A stretch of DNA of 64,000 nucleotides from the NCBI RefSeq assembly GCF_022814865.1, contig NZ_JAKVRD010000018.1, positions 1-64,000 on the forward strand, written 5' to 3'. The DNA is from Shimia aestuarii. Its GTDB lineage: Bacteria; Pseudomonadota; Alphaproteobacteria; Rhodobacterales; Rhodobacteraceae. The translations under genes and the position numbers were made by a program. A model generated the notes under the pieces. It had not been told where the DNA came from. It saw only the letters and a program-made list of their open reading frames with translations, and did no database searches. Shown piece by piece: positions 7,915 through 16,998 of the stretch. The stretch's first letter is position 1. Each line of letters begins with the position of its first letter.

Positions 7915-8319
7915 ATGAAGATGCATAGAGGCTGGATCACGCCCTTGCGGCAGGTTTGCGGGATTTTTCTCGCCGGTCTTCTATTCCTTCAGAGCACCAT
8001 GGCCTTTGGTGGCGCGTCCGTTGTGGCGGGCGAGAATGGCATCCAGATCGTTATCTGCGGTGCCAATGGTGTTCAGACCGTTACGATTGATGCGGAAGGC
8101 AATCTCATTGAAGACGCCGGAGGCGAGGGGGCGCCCTCGACGACCGGCCATTGTCCGTTCTGTATCGTTGGTCCCGCGCTGGAACTTGCGTCCCCCGGCG
8201 TGGCGCTGCGGGCGGTCTCATTCCACTATGTCTCTTACCAAGCACAGCATGACGTCATCGCGCCGAGGGAGTCCCGGGCGCGGGCGCATGGCATTCGCGC
8301 GCCGCCGGCCATCGCCTGA
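7915..8319 (+). CDS. DUF2946-like exported protein linked to copper receptor
   Basis: A 134-residue protein with an N-terminal membrane or signal segment (IFLAGLLFLQSTMAFG, about 13-30), then a short periplasmic domain with a GHCPFC motif near residues 77-82 and a Cys earlier in VICGANG. This is the pattern of DUF2946 proteins, which frequently precede TonB-dependent copper receptors in proteobacteria and are suspected to handle copper. The receptor gene follows 89 bases downstream here. ATG 7915 is used; an upstream TTG at 7873 would add a Cys-rich extension and is less likely. Family membership is inferred from the motif and position. Confidence 0.65.
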   Translation: MKMHRGWITPLRQVCGIFLAGLLFLQSTMAFGGASVVAGENGIQIVICGANGVQTVTIDAEGNLIEDAGGEGAPSTTGHCPFCIVGPALELASPGVALRAVSFHYVSYQAQHDVIAPRESRARAHGIRAPPAIA

Positions 8320-8408
8320 GGGGTTTTCCCTTTTCCTGATGTGAATGGCTCCGGGCGTCTCAAGGCGTGCGGAATTGTCTGACATGCTGAATTCCAGTGG
8401 TAAGAAGA

Positions 8409-10463
8409 ATGAACAATACCAATATGATGCGCCTGAGTGCGTATGCGATCCTGCTGTCCTCGTTGTCCTCCGTTGCGGTTGCGCAAGTGGCTGAGGCCGA
8501 GAAAGCCATCGCTCTCGATCCGATCTATGTCGACCAAGACGGGACCGTTGTCGGGGCGAGCAAGATCGTCCTTGGCGATGAGCCGATGATGTCGACCCCG
8601 CCTGCCGATGGCGGCGAGTTCCTGCGTCAAGTACCGGGCGTCGCGTCTGGCCGCATGGGCGGTCATGGACTTGAAATCGTGATCCGGGGGCAATCCCAAA
8701 ACCAACTCAACATCGTTGATAGTGGCTCTTTCACTTTCGGTGGCTGTCCCAACCGGATGGACCCGCCCGCCGCGACGGCAGGGATTTCGCGCGCCGACAA
8801 GATCATCGTAGAGCGTGGCTATCAGAGCGTCACCAACGGGCCCGGCGGTTCGGGCGGATCGGTGATCCTTGAGCGCGAAGCGCCGGAGTTCGAAGAAAAC
8901 AAGCGCCTGAGCTTTGGCCTCAGTGCCGGGGTGTCGAGCAATTCGGGCAAGATCAACGTGAACGGTGATTTCGAGCTCGACCTTGGCAAGGGGTTCTATG
9001 TGGAGGGCTATGCCGGTTCCAAGACCGCCGACAACTACGAGGATGGCGATGGCACCCCGGTGCGCAGTTCCTATGACCAGAAGAGCGCGGGTCTGACTTT
9101 TGGCTTTGAGCGCAACGGCGTGGACCTTGCGTTCGATATCGAACGCGACAAGGTCAAGGATGCGCTCTTTCCCGGTGCGGGGATGGACAGCCCGCTTTCG
9201 GATACGACGATCTACCGGTTGCGCGGGGGTGTCGATCTCGACGCCGGCATTTTGCGCCGGATCGAAGGGAACCTATTCCTGAGCGAAGTCGATCACGTGA
9301 TGGACAATTTCACGCTGCGCCCGGCGGGGGCGATGTTTGCCCGCACGCCGACCACCTCAGACACCCACGGCGGGAAGATCGAGGCGCATCTCGCCTTTGG
9401 GGGCACCGAGGCCAAAGTTGGTCTTGATCTTGTGTCGAACAACCGCATGGCGACGTTCTACGCGGGTGGGGCGGCTGTGCCGGTGCTCGCGGAAAATCCG
9501 GCATTTGCGCGCTTTCTGATGTGGCCGGATGTCACGATCAGCCAGACCGGGCTTTATGGCGAGACGGTCACGACCCTGTCGGATCGCACCACGCTCACGC
9601 TTGGCGCGCGCTATGACTATGTGAGGGCCACAGCAGGCGCAGCGGGCACGGTGCCCGGAGGCTCTGCGGCTTCGCCCAACACGTTCTACACCGCGCAATA
9701 TGGTACGACCTTTGACGCGGCACGCGAAGAGCATAACCTTGGCGGGCTTGCCCGGATCGACTATGCGCTCGACAGCGAAAGCAACGTCTTCATCGGGCTG
9801 TCGCGCTCGGTGCGCACGGCGGATGCGACGGAACGTGCGATGGCGCGGAGCAACTGGGTCGGAAATCCGGATATAGCACCGGAAAAGCACCATCAGCTTG
9901 ACCTCGGCTATGAGCGGGCCGGGGCGAATTACACGTTCAACGCCTCGGTCTATGCCGACCGCGTTAACGACTATATCCTGCGCGATCAGTTCACCGTGCC
10001 GGGCGTCACCACCTATCGCAATGTTGATGCGGTCCTGACGGGGATCGAGCTCAACGGAAGCTGGCAGCGTGGCGGTTTCGAGCTTCTTGCCGATGCCACT
10101 TATACACGCGGAAAGAACCGGACCGATGGGCGCGATCTTGCGCAGATCCCGCCTCTGAGCGGGAGCATTACGGCGTCTTATGGCGTGGACGCCTGGCGGG
10201 CTGGTGGGCGCGTCAACTGGGCCACGGCGCAGGACAAGATCGACCCCGCCCGCGACCCCGGCGCAACGCCGGGTTGGGCAACGCTTGATCTATTCGGCAG
10301 CTATGCGTTGAACGCCAATACGACGTTGGTGGCAGGTGTGGATAACGTCTTTGACAAGACCTATGCCAACCACCTGAGCCGCACCAACGTGTTTGACCCG
10401 ACCATGTTCCAGGTCAATGAACCGGGACGGACGTTGTATATCAGCTTGGAAACGCGCTTCTGA
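8409..10463 (+). CDS. TonB-dependent copper receptor
   Basis: Outer-membrane beta-barrel receptor of 684 residues, related to OprC/NosA copper receptors. After a signal peptide ending in VAVAQ (about residue 22) comes a plug domain whose GGCPNRMDPP segment (about 110-120) is diagnostic of the copper-receptor subfamily, followed by a 22-strand-type barrel ending in an aromatic residue (TRF). It would import copper using the TonB-ExbBD system. The upstream DUF2946-like gene supports the copper role. ATG 8409 is chosen over GTG 8397. A strong hairpin follows the stop. Confidence 0.88.
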   Translation: MNNTNMMRLSAYAILLSSLSSVAVAQVAEAEKAIALDPIYVDQDGTVVGASKIVLGDEPMMSTPPADGGEFLRQVPGVASGRMGGHGLEIVIRGQSQNQLNIVDSGSFTFGGCPNRMDPPAATAGISRADKIIVERGYQSVTNGPGGSGGSVILEREAPEFEENKRLSFGLSAGVSSNSGKINVNGDFELDLGKGFYVEGYAGSKTADNYEDGDGTPVRSSYDQKSAGLTFGFERNGVDLAFDIERDKVKDALFPGAGMDSPLSDTTIYRLRGGVDLDAGILRRIEGNLFLSEVDHVMDNFTLRPAGAMFARTPTTSDTHGGKIEAHLAFGGTEAKVGLDLVSNNRMATFYAGGAAVPVLAENPAFARFLMWPDVTISQTGLYGETVTTLSDRTTLTLGARYDYVRATAGAAGTVPGGSAASPNTFYTAQYGTTFDAAREEHNLGGLARIDYALDSESNVFIGLSRSVRTADATERAMARSNWVGNPDIAPEKHHQLDLGYERAGANYTFNASVYADRVNDYILRDQFTVPGVTTYRNVDAVLTGIELNGSWQRGGFELLADATYTRGKNRTDGRDLAQIPPLSGSITASYGVDAWRAGGRVNWATAQDKIDPARDPGATPGWATLDLFGSYALNANTTLVAGVDNVFDKTYANHLSRTNVFDPTMFQVNEPGRTLYISLETRF

Positions 10464-10470
10464 GCCGGTT

Positions 10471-10500
10471 GGGCCGCGCAGCGTCCCGCGCGGCCCAGTC
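10471..10500 (+). terminator. GC-rich hairpin after copper receptor gene
   Basis: GGGCCGCGC (10471-10479) pairs perfectly with GCGCGGCCC (10488-10496), loop of eight bases. There is no clear T-run, so termination may be only partial. Confidence 0.6.
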
Positions 10501-10523
10501 CTTACTCCGTGCGAAAGGGCGGC

Positions 10524-10579
10524 TTGACAGGCGGTCCGGACGTCACTACCTAGCGCGGCAGGTGACAGACGCCTGCCGC
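10524..10579 (+). promoter_or_regulatory. Possible promoter plus hairpin before the MATE gene
   Basis: A perfect TTGACA (10524-10529) is followed after 17 bases by a weak -10-like TACCTA (10547-10552). Directly downstream GCGGCAGG (10555-10562) pairs with CCTGCCGC (10572-10579). The gene start is 127 bases further on. The arrangement could be a promoter with an operator or leader hairpin; the -10 match is poor. Confidence 0.35.
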
Positions 10580-10705
10580 TCGCAGATGGCAACATCTTGG
10601 TAAAGTTCTGTATCTCATCGACACTCTGATGACCTTTCCGCGTCTCGCGCGGATGGCAATGCGAGCCCCATCCTACCAAATGCGAGACTCGTTCGAGGTA
10701 ATGAG

Positions 10706-12097
10706 ATGTCCGAGTCTTCCCAGAATTCCTTTCTCGATGCGCCCCTGTCGCATCTCTACGTGAAAACCGCGCTGCCGATTATCCTTATCATGGGGATGAA
10801 CGGATTCCTGACCGTGGTCGATGCGTTCTTCCTTGGTCACTACGTGGGCGCGGATGCGCTCTCGGCGGTGACGCTTATCTTCCCGCTCTATATGGTCATC
10901 GTCGCGCTGGCGACCTTGGTTGCGAGCGGCATGTCGAGCATCCTTGCGCGCTATCTTGGTGGCGCGCGTCGCGAAGAGGCGCAGCGCCTTTTCGCAAGTG
11001 CCCATTGGCTCGCGCTTTGTCTTGGCGGGGTGTTGATCCTGCTCTATCTCGCGGTCGGTGCGCCGATGGTGCAGATCGCGGCAGGCGGTGCGGGAGAGAT
11101 CGCGGAGATGGCGCAGAGCTACCTGCAGATCCTCGTGGTGTTCTCGCCGGTGCTCTTCATCCTGTCGGTCAATTCCGATGCCCTGCGCAACGAGGGGCGG
11201 GTCGGCTTGATGGCGGCGATGAGCCTCTTGGTCTCGCTTAGCAATATCGGGTTCAACTATCTCTTGATCGCGGTCTGGTCCTACGGGGTCGTGGGATCGG
11301 CGGTGGGCACCGTGTTGGCGCAGGCCGTGGCCCTTGCGATTATCCTTGCGGTGCGACTTCGCGGGCAGACCACCCTGCGGCCCGGCGCGGTGTTGCGCCA
11401 TGTAAGCGCCGTCGAGTGGCGGCCTATCCTTGCCCTTGGTGCGCCGCAGAGCCTCAATTTTCTTGGCATTGCGCTTGGCTCGTCGGCGATCCTCATGGCG
11501 CTTCAGATGTTCCAGAGCCCGAACTATGCGGCGACGGTCTCGGCCTATGGGATTACCACGCGGGTCATCACCTTTGCCTTCCTGCCACTGCTTGGTCTGT
11601 CGCAGGCCATGCAGACGATCACCGGCAACAATACCGGGGCCGGCCTCTGGCAGCGGCGGGACCAGAGCCTGCGTGTCGCGGTGTTTTCTGCGCTTGTCTA
11701 TTGCGGGGCGGTTCAGGTTTTCGTCACGGTATTCGCGCGGCAGATCGGGGCATCCTTTGTCGATGACCCGCAGGTGATCGCGGAGACGGCTGCGATCCTG
11801 CCGGTGATGTCGATGCTCTTTGTTCTTGCCGGGCCGTTGATGATGCTGGCGGCGCATTTTCAAGCCATCGGAGACGCGCCAAGGGCGGCGGTGCTCGGTC
11901 TTTCGAAGCCCTATCTCTTTGCCTTGCCGATGACGTTTATCCTGCCGTTTCTCTTTGGGAGCGAGGCGGTCTGGTGGGCCGGGCCAATGGCGGAGCTTAT
12001 GCTTCTGGGGCTGGCGGCACTTGTCCTATACCAGCGATCCCGGCGGGAGATGCTACGCTGGGGCCTGTTTTCATCGGTTGTGGAGGATCGCGCATGA
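10706..12097 (+). CDS. MATE-family multidrug/cation exporter
   Basis: An integral inner-membrane protein of 463 residues with about 12 hydrophobic segments in two halves, as in the MATE (multi-antimicrobial extrusion) family. The repeated MATE pattern is visible in GFLTVVDAFFLGHYVG (about 33-48) and the SARYLGGARREEA loop type, and in the second half around ITGNNTGAG (about 307-315). It would export organic cations or drugs in exchange for Na+ or H+. The substrate cannot be read from sequence. ATG 10706 follows GAGGT. Its stop overlaps the start of the next gene (ATGA), so the two are co-translated. Confidence 0.88.
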   Translation: MSESSQNSFLDAPLSHLYVKTALPIILIMGMNGFLTVVDAFFLGHYVGADALSAVTLIFPLYMVIVALATLVASGMSSILARYLGGARREEAQRLFASAHWLALCLGGVLILLYLAVGAPMVQIAAGGAGEIAEMAQSYLQILVVFSPVLFILSVNSDALRNEGRVGLMAAMSLLVSLSNIGFNYLLIAVWSYGVVGSAVGTVLAQAVALAIILAVRLRGQTTLRPGAVLRHVSAVEWRPILALGAPQSLNFLGIALGSSAILMALQMFQSPNYAATVSAYGITTRVITFAFLPLLGLSQAMQTITGNNTGAGLWQRRDQSLRVAVFSALVYCGAVQVFVTVFARQIGASFVDDPQVIAETAAILPVMSMLFVLAGPLMMLAAHFQAIGDAPRAAVLGLSKPYLFALPMTFILPFLFGSEAVWWAGPMAELMLLGLAALVLYQRSRREMLRWGLFSSVVEDRA

Positions 12098-12513
12098 CCC
12101 GTTTGCCAAGTTTGCAAGACGCCAAAGCCGCCGCAGCGCGTCTGCGCAAGGATGCCGAGGCCGTGGGGCGCAAGTTGGGGCAAGGGCAAGCCCTTGAGCA
12201 AGTAGCGCGCCTGCATGGGTTCCGCGATTGGAACGCCATGCGGGCGGCGATCGCCGAAAGGCCCATGTTCGTCGTCGGAGATCGTGTCAGCGGGCGCTAC
12301 CTGTCTCAGCCGTTCACGGCGGTCCTGCGCAATGTGGAGACTCTTAGCGACGGGTGGGTGCGGCTATCGCTTGACCTTGATGAAGCCGTGGACGTGGTCA
12401 CTTTCGAGAGCTTTTCGAGCTTTCGCAAACGGGTGCAGGGCACGGTTGGACCCAAGGGGCAATCACGAGAACGCACGTCGGACGGCACGCCGCAGCTTGA
12501 GATCGACCTTTAA
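12094..12513 (+). CDS. Small glyoxalase-superfamily-related protein
   Basis: A 139-residue protein whose start ATG overlaps the MATE stop by four bases. The N-terminal half ([16 protein letters not shown] ... [18 protein letters not shown], residues 8-50) matches a short helical domain found in proteins annotated as glyoxalase-superfamily related. The second half (about 60-125) looks like a small beta-rich domain ([18 protein letters not shown]). No metal-binding triad is evident, so an enzymatic role is not supported. Coupling to the exporter suggests a shared but unknown function. Its 3' end overlaps the convergent ade gene by four bases. Confidence 0.65.
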   Translation: MTRLPSLQDAKAAAARLRKDAEAVGRKLGQGQALEQVARLHGFRDWNAMRAAIAERPMFVVGDRVSGRYLSQPFTAVLRNVETLSDGWVRLSLDLDEAVDVVTFESFSSFRKRVQGTVGPKGQSRERTSDGTPQLEIDL

Positions 12514-14201
12514 AGGATCTCGAATTTCAAGACATCGACCATGCCCCGGTCGGTGATCTTGAGCGCGGGAATGACCGGTAGGGCGAGGAAGGCGAGTTGC
12601 AGGAAGGGTTCCTCAAGCGTGACGCCGAGCGTGCGCGCGGCGCTTCGCAGTGCGACGAGGCGGTCGCGCACCTCTTCGAACGGCTCGAGGCTCATCAGGC
12701 CGGCAACTGGTAGCGCCAGTTCGGCGAGGATTTCGCCGTCGCGGGCCACGACGAAACCGCCTTCGATTTCGGACATGCGGTTTGCCGCGAGCGCCATATC
12801 GTCATAGGTCGCCCCGACCACCGCGATATTGTGGTGGTCGTGGCAGACGGTCGAGGCGATGGCACCGGATTTCAGGCCAAAGCCCTTGACGAAGCCACTC
12901 GCGATGTTGCCGTTCTTGCCGTGGCGTTCGATGACGGAGATGCGGATCAGGTCGCGCGTCGGGTCCGGACGTTTGTCGCCATCTTGGACGGGGATATCTT
13001 CGTGCAGGTGTTCCGTGATGATCTTGCCTTCGAGGATGCCGATGACATCGGTTTCGGCGCGATTGGCGCGGGCGCGGAAATCTTCCGGTGTGACGGTCGG
13101 AGCAAGAACCGATTTGCGCCCCACTGGCGGCAGCGTCTTGCGTGCGCCAAAGGCCTTGTCGGTCAGACGTCTCCCGGCGCAGAACACCATTTGCGCGTCA
13201 CACGTCTCGAGGCTGTCGAGGGCGACGATATCGGCGCGTTTGCCCGGCGCGATATGACCACGATCCTTGAGGCCGAAGGCCTCGGCCGCCGAGAGCGACG
13301 CCGCGCGATAGACCGCGAGGGGCGAGGCGCCCCGGGCGATCAGTCGGCGGATCATATAGTCGAGGTGGCCATGCTCGCCAATATCGAGCGGATTGCGATC
13401 ATCGGTGCAAAGGCAAAGATAGGGCGATGTCGCCTCGGTCAGGATCGGGGCGAGCGCCTCGAGATCCTTGGAGACAGAGCCTTCGCGGATCAACACGCGC
13501 ATCCCCTTGCGCAGCTTCTCAAGCGCCTCTTCGGCGGTGGTCGCTTCATGTTCGGTTCGGATACCGGCGGCGATATAGGCGTTGAGGTCTTTGCCAACGA
13601 GTTGCGGGCAGTGGCCGTCGATATGCCCGCCCTCGAACAATGAGAGCTTTTCCAGGCACCCCGGATCGCGATGGATCACTCCGGGGTAGTTCATGAACTC
13701 CGCAAGCCCGATGCCCGAGGGGTGATCCATAACCGTGGCAAGGTCTTCGGCGCTAAGGGTCGCGCCCGCCGTCTCCATGTGGGTGGAGGGGACGCAGGAG
13801 GAGAGCTGCACGCGGATATCCATCAGCGTATGCTCAGAGGCGTCTTGAAAGTAGCGGATGCCGGGCAGGCCGATCACGTTGGCGATCTCATGGGGATCGC
13901 AGATCGCCGTGGTGATGCCGCGCGGGGCGACGCACCGGTCGAATTCGAACGGCGTAACGAGAGAGCTTTCGATGTGTAGATGCGTGTCGATGAAGCCGGG
14001 CACGAGGGTCAGTCCCGAGACATCAATGATCTCAGTCCCCTCGTACTCTGCGCCGATCCCCACGATCGTATCGTCGCAGATCGCCACATCGCCGTCGATC
14101 ATCGTGCCGGTGACGACATCGAAAACCGTGCCCCCACGCAGCACGATATCTGCGGGCGTATCCCCGCGTCCCTGAGCGATTCTCCGTTCCAGATTCGCCA
14201 T
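12510..14201 (-). CDS. ade: Adenine deaminase
   Basis: Metal-dependent amidohydrolase that converts adenine to hypoxanthine and ammonia in purine salvage. The 563-residue product has the standard architecture: a small beta domain, the barrel motif [12 protein letters not shown] (around residues 69-80), the H-rich GGHIDGHCP segment (about 190-198), CTDDRNP with the catalytic Asp (about 265) and the C-terminal domain with VCHDHHNI (about 443). This fits class I Ade proteins in length and motif order. It is convergent with the MATE/glyoxalase-like pair and divergent from the polyamine transporter. No purine riboswitch was seen upstream of it. Confidence 0.93.
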   Translation of the reverse strand: MANLERRIAQGRGDTPADIVLRGGTVFDVVTGTMIDGDVAICDDTIVGIGAEYEGTEIIDVSGLTLVPGFIDTHLHIESSLVTPFEFDRCVAPRGITTAICDPHEIANVIGLPGIRYFQDASEHTLMDIRVQLSSCVPSTHMETAGATLSAEDLATVMDHPSGIGLAEFMNYPGVIHRDPGCLEKLSLFEGGHIDGHCPQLVGKDLNAYIAAGIRTEHEATTAEEALEKLRKGMRVLIREGSVSKDLEALAPILTEATSPYLCLCTDDRNPLDIGEHGHLDYMIRRLIARGASPLAVYRAASLSAAEAFGLKDRGHIAPGKRADIVALDSLETCDAQMVFCAGRRLTDKAFGARKTLPPVGRKSVLAPTVTPEDFRARANRAETDVIGILEGKIITEHLHEDIPVQDGDKRPDPTRDLIRISVIERHGKNGNIASGFVKGFGLKSGAIASTVCHDHHNIAVVGATYDDMALAANRMSEIEGGFVVARDGEILAELALPVAGLMSLEPFEEVRDRLVALRSAARTLGVTLEEPFLQLAFLALPVIPALKITDRGMVDVLKFEIL

Positions 14202-14496
14202 TTTTGCCGCCTGTTTTTGTCTGTTTGGAAAAAATTTATCCGAGTATCACCGACACATGCGCGCGGGTCCAGAGGCTGTCTTGTCTGGGATTTCTACGAA
14301 ATGTGGCGCTGCTGTGGGCGTCTGCTGCGCTGCGGCGGGGATTCCAAGAAGGTAGACGCAAAGGCGAAGTTGCGTTTAGCTTTGGAGTGATCGGAAATTA
14401 GGCACCCGTTTCAGCGGGCTGAGGAAAGTTTACGCTTCGATGCCGAACCATTCAGAATTTCGTTACATAGATGGGGTGAGTTCCTAACGTCTTACA
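14202..14496. other. Intergenic region between ade and the polyamine transporter
   Basis: Divergent spacer of about 300 bases. It must hold the ade promoter (minus strand) and the promoter of the transporter operon. A TACATA at 14464-14469 is a possible -10 for the latter, without a convincing -35. No gene is supported here. Confidence 0.4.
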
Positions 14497-14634
14497 ATGA
14501 GAGCGCCGATGAAGGCTGCCGTATTCCCGCGTGTCGCTCGGGCGAGAGGATCGCCCGCTGCGACACGAGGACCAACCTTGGAAGAACGGCATTGGGTCGT
14601 TCCTGACATTTCTCCAGGAGGGAGTATCTTATGA
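14497..14634 (+). CDS. Possible leader peptide ORF before polyamine transporter
   Basis: A 45-codon open frame starts at ATG 14497 (second in-frame ATG at 14509) and its TGA overlaps the ATG of the substrate-binding protein gene (ATGA at 14631-14634). The predicted peptide is rich in Arg, Pro and Ala (for example FPRVARARGSPAATRGP) and codons 12-24 lie inside a very stable hairpin. The ribosome site is weak. The stop-start overlap and the hairpin suggest translational coupling or attenuation, as known for some arginine- or ornithine-sensing leader peptides, but the frame may be open by chance. Confidence 0.3.
   Translation: MRAPMKAAVFPRVARARGSPAATRGPTLEERHWVVPDISPGGSIL
14530..14567 (+). promoter_or_regulatory. 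Strong two-part hairpin in polyamine transporter leader
   Basis: CGTGTCGC (14530-14537) pairs with GCGACACG (14560-14567), and inside it CGGGCGA (14539-14545) pairs with TCGCCCG (14551-14557) around a GAGGA loop: 15 base pairs in total with a small internal loop. A second weaker stem, GAACG (14584-14588) with CGTTC (14598-14602), follows. No T-run, so it is more likely a regulatory or processing element than a terminator. It lies 63 bases before the start of the binding-protein gene. Confidence 0.5.
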
Positions 14635-15770
14635 AGAACCAGAGAACATTCGGCCGTCGCGCCGTTCTTAAATCGGGTGCCGCCGCCGGTGTCGCGGCAC
14701 TCGCGAGTCCGGCTCTCGTCAGCAAGGCCTTTGCCTCGTCGGGTGAACTGACCCTGATGGATTGGTCGGATTACTGGCCCGAGGACATGCTCGAGAAGTT
14801 CACCGCTGAAACCGGTATCAAGGTGAACTATATCGGCATTGGCTCGAACGAAGAGCTTATCAACAAGATGAAAGCCTCGCAGGGGGGCGGCGCGGACCTG
14901 ATCGGTCCGACCAACAACCGGTCGCTTCAGTGGGGTCCGCTCGACCTGCTTCAGCCGTTCGACATGACCCGTATTCCGATCGAAGCGGCGAACCCGGCGA
15001 TGGCCAAGATCGGCCCGGATGCCTGGGATTTCGGCGGCAACGGCAACACGTGGATTCCGCATATCTGGGGCACGGAAGGCATGGCGTGGCGTGTCGACAA
15101 ATGGGCGCCGAAAGATCCCTCTGGCGTGCCGAGCTATGGTGAGATCTGGTCCGAAGAAAACGCGGGCAAGACCATGATCCGCGCCCATTCCGGCATGCTT
15201 TGCGCCGGTCTCTACATGGAAGCCGCGGGCGAGTTGGAGCCGGGCTCTGTCTGGGCTGCCTATGGTTCGGAAGAGAAGATGCGCGAGGTCTGGACCCAGA
15301 TCACCGATTGGTGCATCGCACGCAAACAGGCGCTCAAGCTCATCTGGAACGACGCCGACACCCAGAAGAACGGCCTTCTCAACGATGGCGTTCTCGTTGG
15401 TCAGACCTGGGATGGTCCGCCGCTCGCGCTCAAGACGGCGGGCGAGCCGGTTACCTATCAGGCCCCGGCCGAAGGGGCGATGGCATGGGTCGATGGTCTT
15501 TCGATGCCGAAGGGCGCACAGAACATTGATGCGGCCTATGAGCTTATCAAGTTCGCCTTTGACCCGGCAAACGCAGGCCCGGCGATCGACAAACATGGCT
15601 ACAACTCGCCGATTCTCGGCGCGGACAAGCTTGCCGGAGATACATACGCGAAGAACTTCGCCGAGGCCTATCCGGGCGATGCGCTGGCCAACCTCAACGC
15701 ATGGCCGGCAGAAGCGCCTTGGTACGCGGATGTCCGGACGGAATTCGTGAACCAGTTCCAGAGCGCCTGA
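14631..15770 (+). CDS. Polyamine-type ABC transporter substrate-binding protein
   Basis: A 379-residue periplasmic binding protein of the PotD/PotF type (spermidine/putrescine family). It begins with a twin-arginine-like signal (FGRRAVLKSGAAAG, residues 7-20) and a cleavage region near AFASSG. The mature part starts with the typical LTLMDWSDYW strand and has acidic and aromatic residues in binding positions (for example WGTEGMAWR about 142-150). It is the first main gene of an ABC operon with one ATPase and two permeases downstream. A strong ribosome site (AGGAGGGA) precedes ATG 14631. The substrate class is inferred; a related cation or amino acid is possible. Confidence 0.85.
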   Translation: MKNQRTFGRRAVLKSGAAAGVAALASPALVSKAFASSGELTLMDWSDYWPEDMLEKFTAETGIKVNYIGIGSNEELINKMKASQGGGADLIGPTNNRSLQWGPLDLLQPFDMTRIPIEAANPAMAKIGPDAWDFGGNGNTWIPHIWGTEGMAWRVDKWAPKDPSGVPSYGEIWSEENAGKTMIRAHSGMLCAGLYMEAAGELEPGSVWAAYGSEEKMREVWTQITDWCIARKQALKLIWNDADTQKNGLLNDGVLVGQTWDGPPLALKTAGEPVTYQAPAEGAMAWVDGLSMPKGAQNIDAAYELIKFAFDPANAGPAIDKHGYNSPILGADKLAGDTYAKNFAEAYPGDALANLNAWPAEAPWYADVRTEFVNQFQSA

Positions 15771-15785
15771 CGCACAGCACTTCAT

Positions 15786-15819
15786 CGCCCGGCCACACCA
15801 AGACGTGGCCGGGCGTTTT
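15786..15819 (+). terminator. Hairpin with T-run between binding protein and ATPase genes
   Basis: CGCCCGGCCAC (15786-15796) pairs perfectly with GTGGCCGGGCG (15805-15815), an 11-bp stem, followed by TTTT. Such intercistronic hairpins let the binding protein be made in excess of the membrane components by partial termination or mRNA stabilisation. Confidence 0.8.
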
Positions 15820-15877
15820 CTTGACGGGCCACCCAAACGAGCCCGCGATACGAAAAACAAACGACGGGGAACGGTAC

Positions 15878-16993
15878 ATGAGCTCTGGTGTTGCAGTTGA
15901 TCTGGAGAACATCACGATCAGGTTCGGCGACTTCACGGCGGTGAAGGATGCGAATGTGAATATCAACGGCGGGGATTTCTTCTCGTTCCTTGGCCCGTCT
16001 GGATGCGGCAAGACCACGATCCTGCGCGCGGTCTCGGGCTTTCTCGAGCCGAGTGAGGGACGGGTTCTCATCGGGGGCAACGATATGGCCGGGATCGGCC
16101 CGAACAAACGCCCCACTGCGCTGATCTTTCAGAACCTTGCGCTGTTCCCACTGATGACCGTCTGGGAGAACATCTCGTTCTCGATGGAAGTCGCCGGGGC
16201 GAGCGCCAAGGAGAGACGCCGCCGGGCGGATGAGCTTCTCGACATGATTGCCTTGCCGGGGCAGGGCGACAAGCTGCCGAGCGAACTTTCGGGCGGTCAG
16301 AAACAACGGGTCGCGATTGCGCGGGCGCTCTGTGCCAATCCGGACGTTCTCTTGCTTGACGAGCCGCTTTCGGCGCTCGATCTCAAGCTGCGCCAGCATA
16401 TGCGCACCGAGCTGCGCGAGATTCAGCAGCGCGTGGGTATCACCTTTATCTACATCACCCACGACCAGGGCGAGGCCCTGACCATGTCCGACAACGTGGC
16501 GGTGATGAAATCCGGGGTGATCGATCAGATCGCCTCGGGTCATGAGATTTACGACCATCCCGCAACGCCTTTCGTGGCGTCTTTCGTGGGCGAAAACAAC
16601 GTCTTCCGGGGCCGGATCAAATCCATCGAAGGCGGCGAGGCGATCATCAGCACCAATCGCTCTGGCGACCTTGTGGCGCGGATCACGCCTGCGGAGATCG
16701 GCAAGCTATCAGTCGGGGATGAGGCGATGATGTTCGTGCGCCCCGAAGCCTTCGAGGTCGCGCCAGAACAGGGCGGCACCGGTAAGAACCTCGTGTCTGC
16801 CAAGGCGGTCAATGAAGAGTTTGAGGGCAATTCCTTTAGTGTCTTCCTCGAGGGAGATGGCGGCAAGCTTATCAAGATGTCGGTGCCCAATCTGGGGCAA
16901 GATCGTATCTCGACACGCGGCCATGACCTCACCTTGCGCTATGAGCCGTCCAACGCGGTCGTGATGCGTGCGGGCGAGTTGGCATCGGAGTAA
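15878..16993 (+). CDS. Polyamine-type ABC transporter ATPase
   Basis: ATP-binding subunit (371 residues) powering the importer. Walker A GPSGCGKT at residues 39-46, signature LSGGQKQ near 138, Walker B VLLLDEPLSALD near 158-169 and the switch His in YITHDQ near 195 are all present, so it should be active. The C-terminal ~120 residues form a regulatory OB-fold (TOBE) domain typical of PotA-like ATPases. ATG 15878 is used, since MSSGVAVDLENITIRFG is the normal N-terminus and GGGGAACGG lies upstream; longer in-frame starts would extend into the terminator region. The gap to the permease gene is five bases. Confidence 0.92.
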   Translation: MSSGVAVDLENITIRFGDFTAVKDANVNINGGDFFSFLGPSGCGKTTILRAVSGFLEPSEGRVLIGGNDMAGIGPNKRPTALIFQNLALFPLMTVWENISFSMEVAGASAKERRRRADELLDMIALPGQGDKLPSELSGGQKQRVAIARALCANPDVLLLDEPLSALDLKLRQHMRTELREIQQRVGITFIYITHDQGEALTMSDNVAVMKSGVIDQIASGHEIYDHPATPFVASFVGENNVFRGRIKSIEGGEAIISTNRSGDLVARITPAEIGKLSVGDEAMMFVRPEAFEVAPEQGGTGKNLVSAKAVNEEFEGNSFSVFLEGDGGKLIKMSVPNLGQDRISTRGHDLTLRYEPSNAVVMRAGELASE

Positions 16994-16998
16994 GGGCA

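Noticed and set aside
12510-14496. Purine riboswitch before adenine deaminase
   Set aside because: The region upstream of ade on the minus strand shows no three-helix purine aptamer pattern that I could find.
14530-14602. Known guanidine or other riboswitch class before the polyamine transporter
   Set aside because: The stable hairpin lacks the conserved ACGR loops and other signatures of guanidine riboswitches. It is reported only as an unidentified structured leader.
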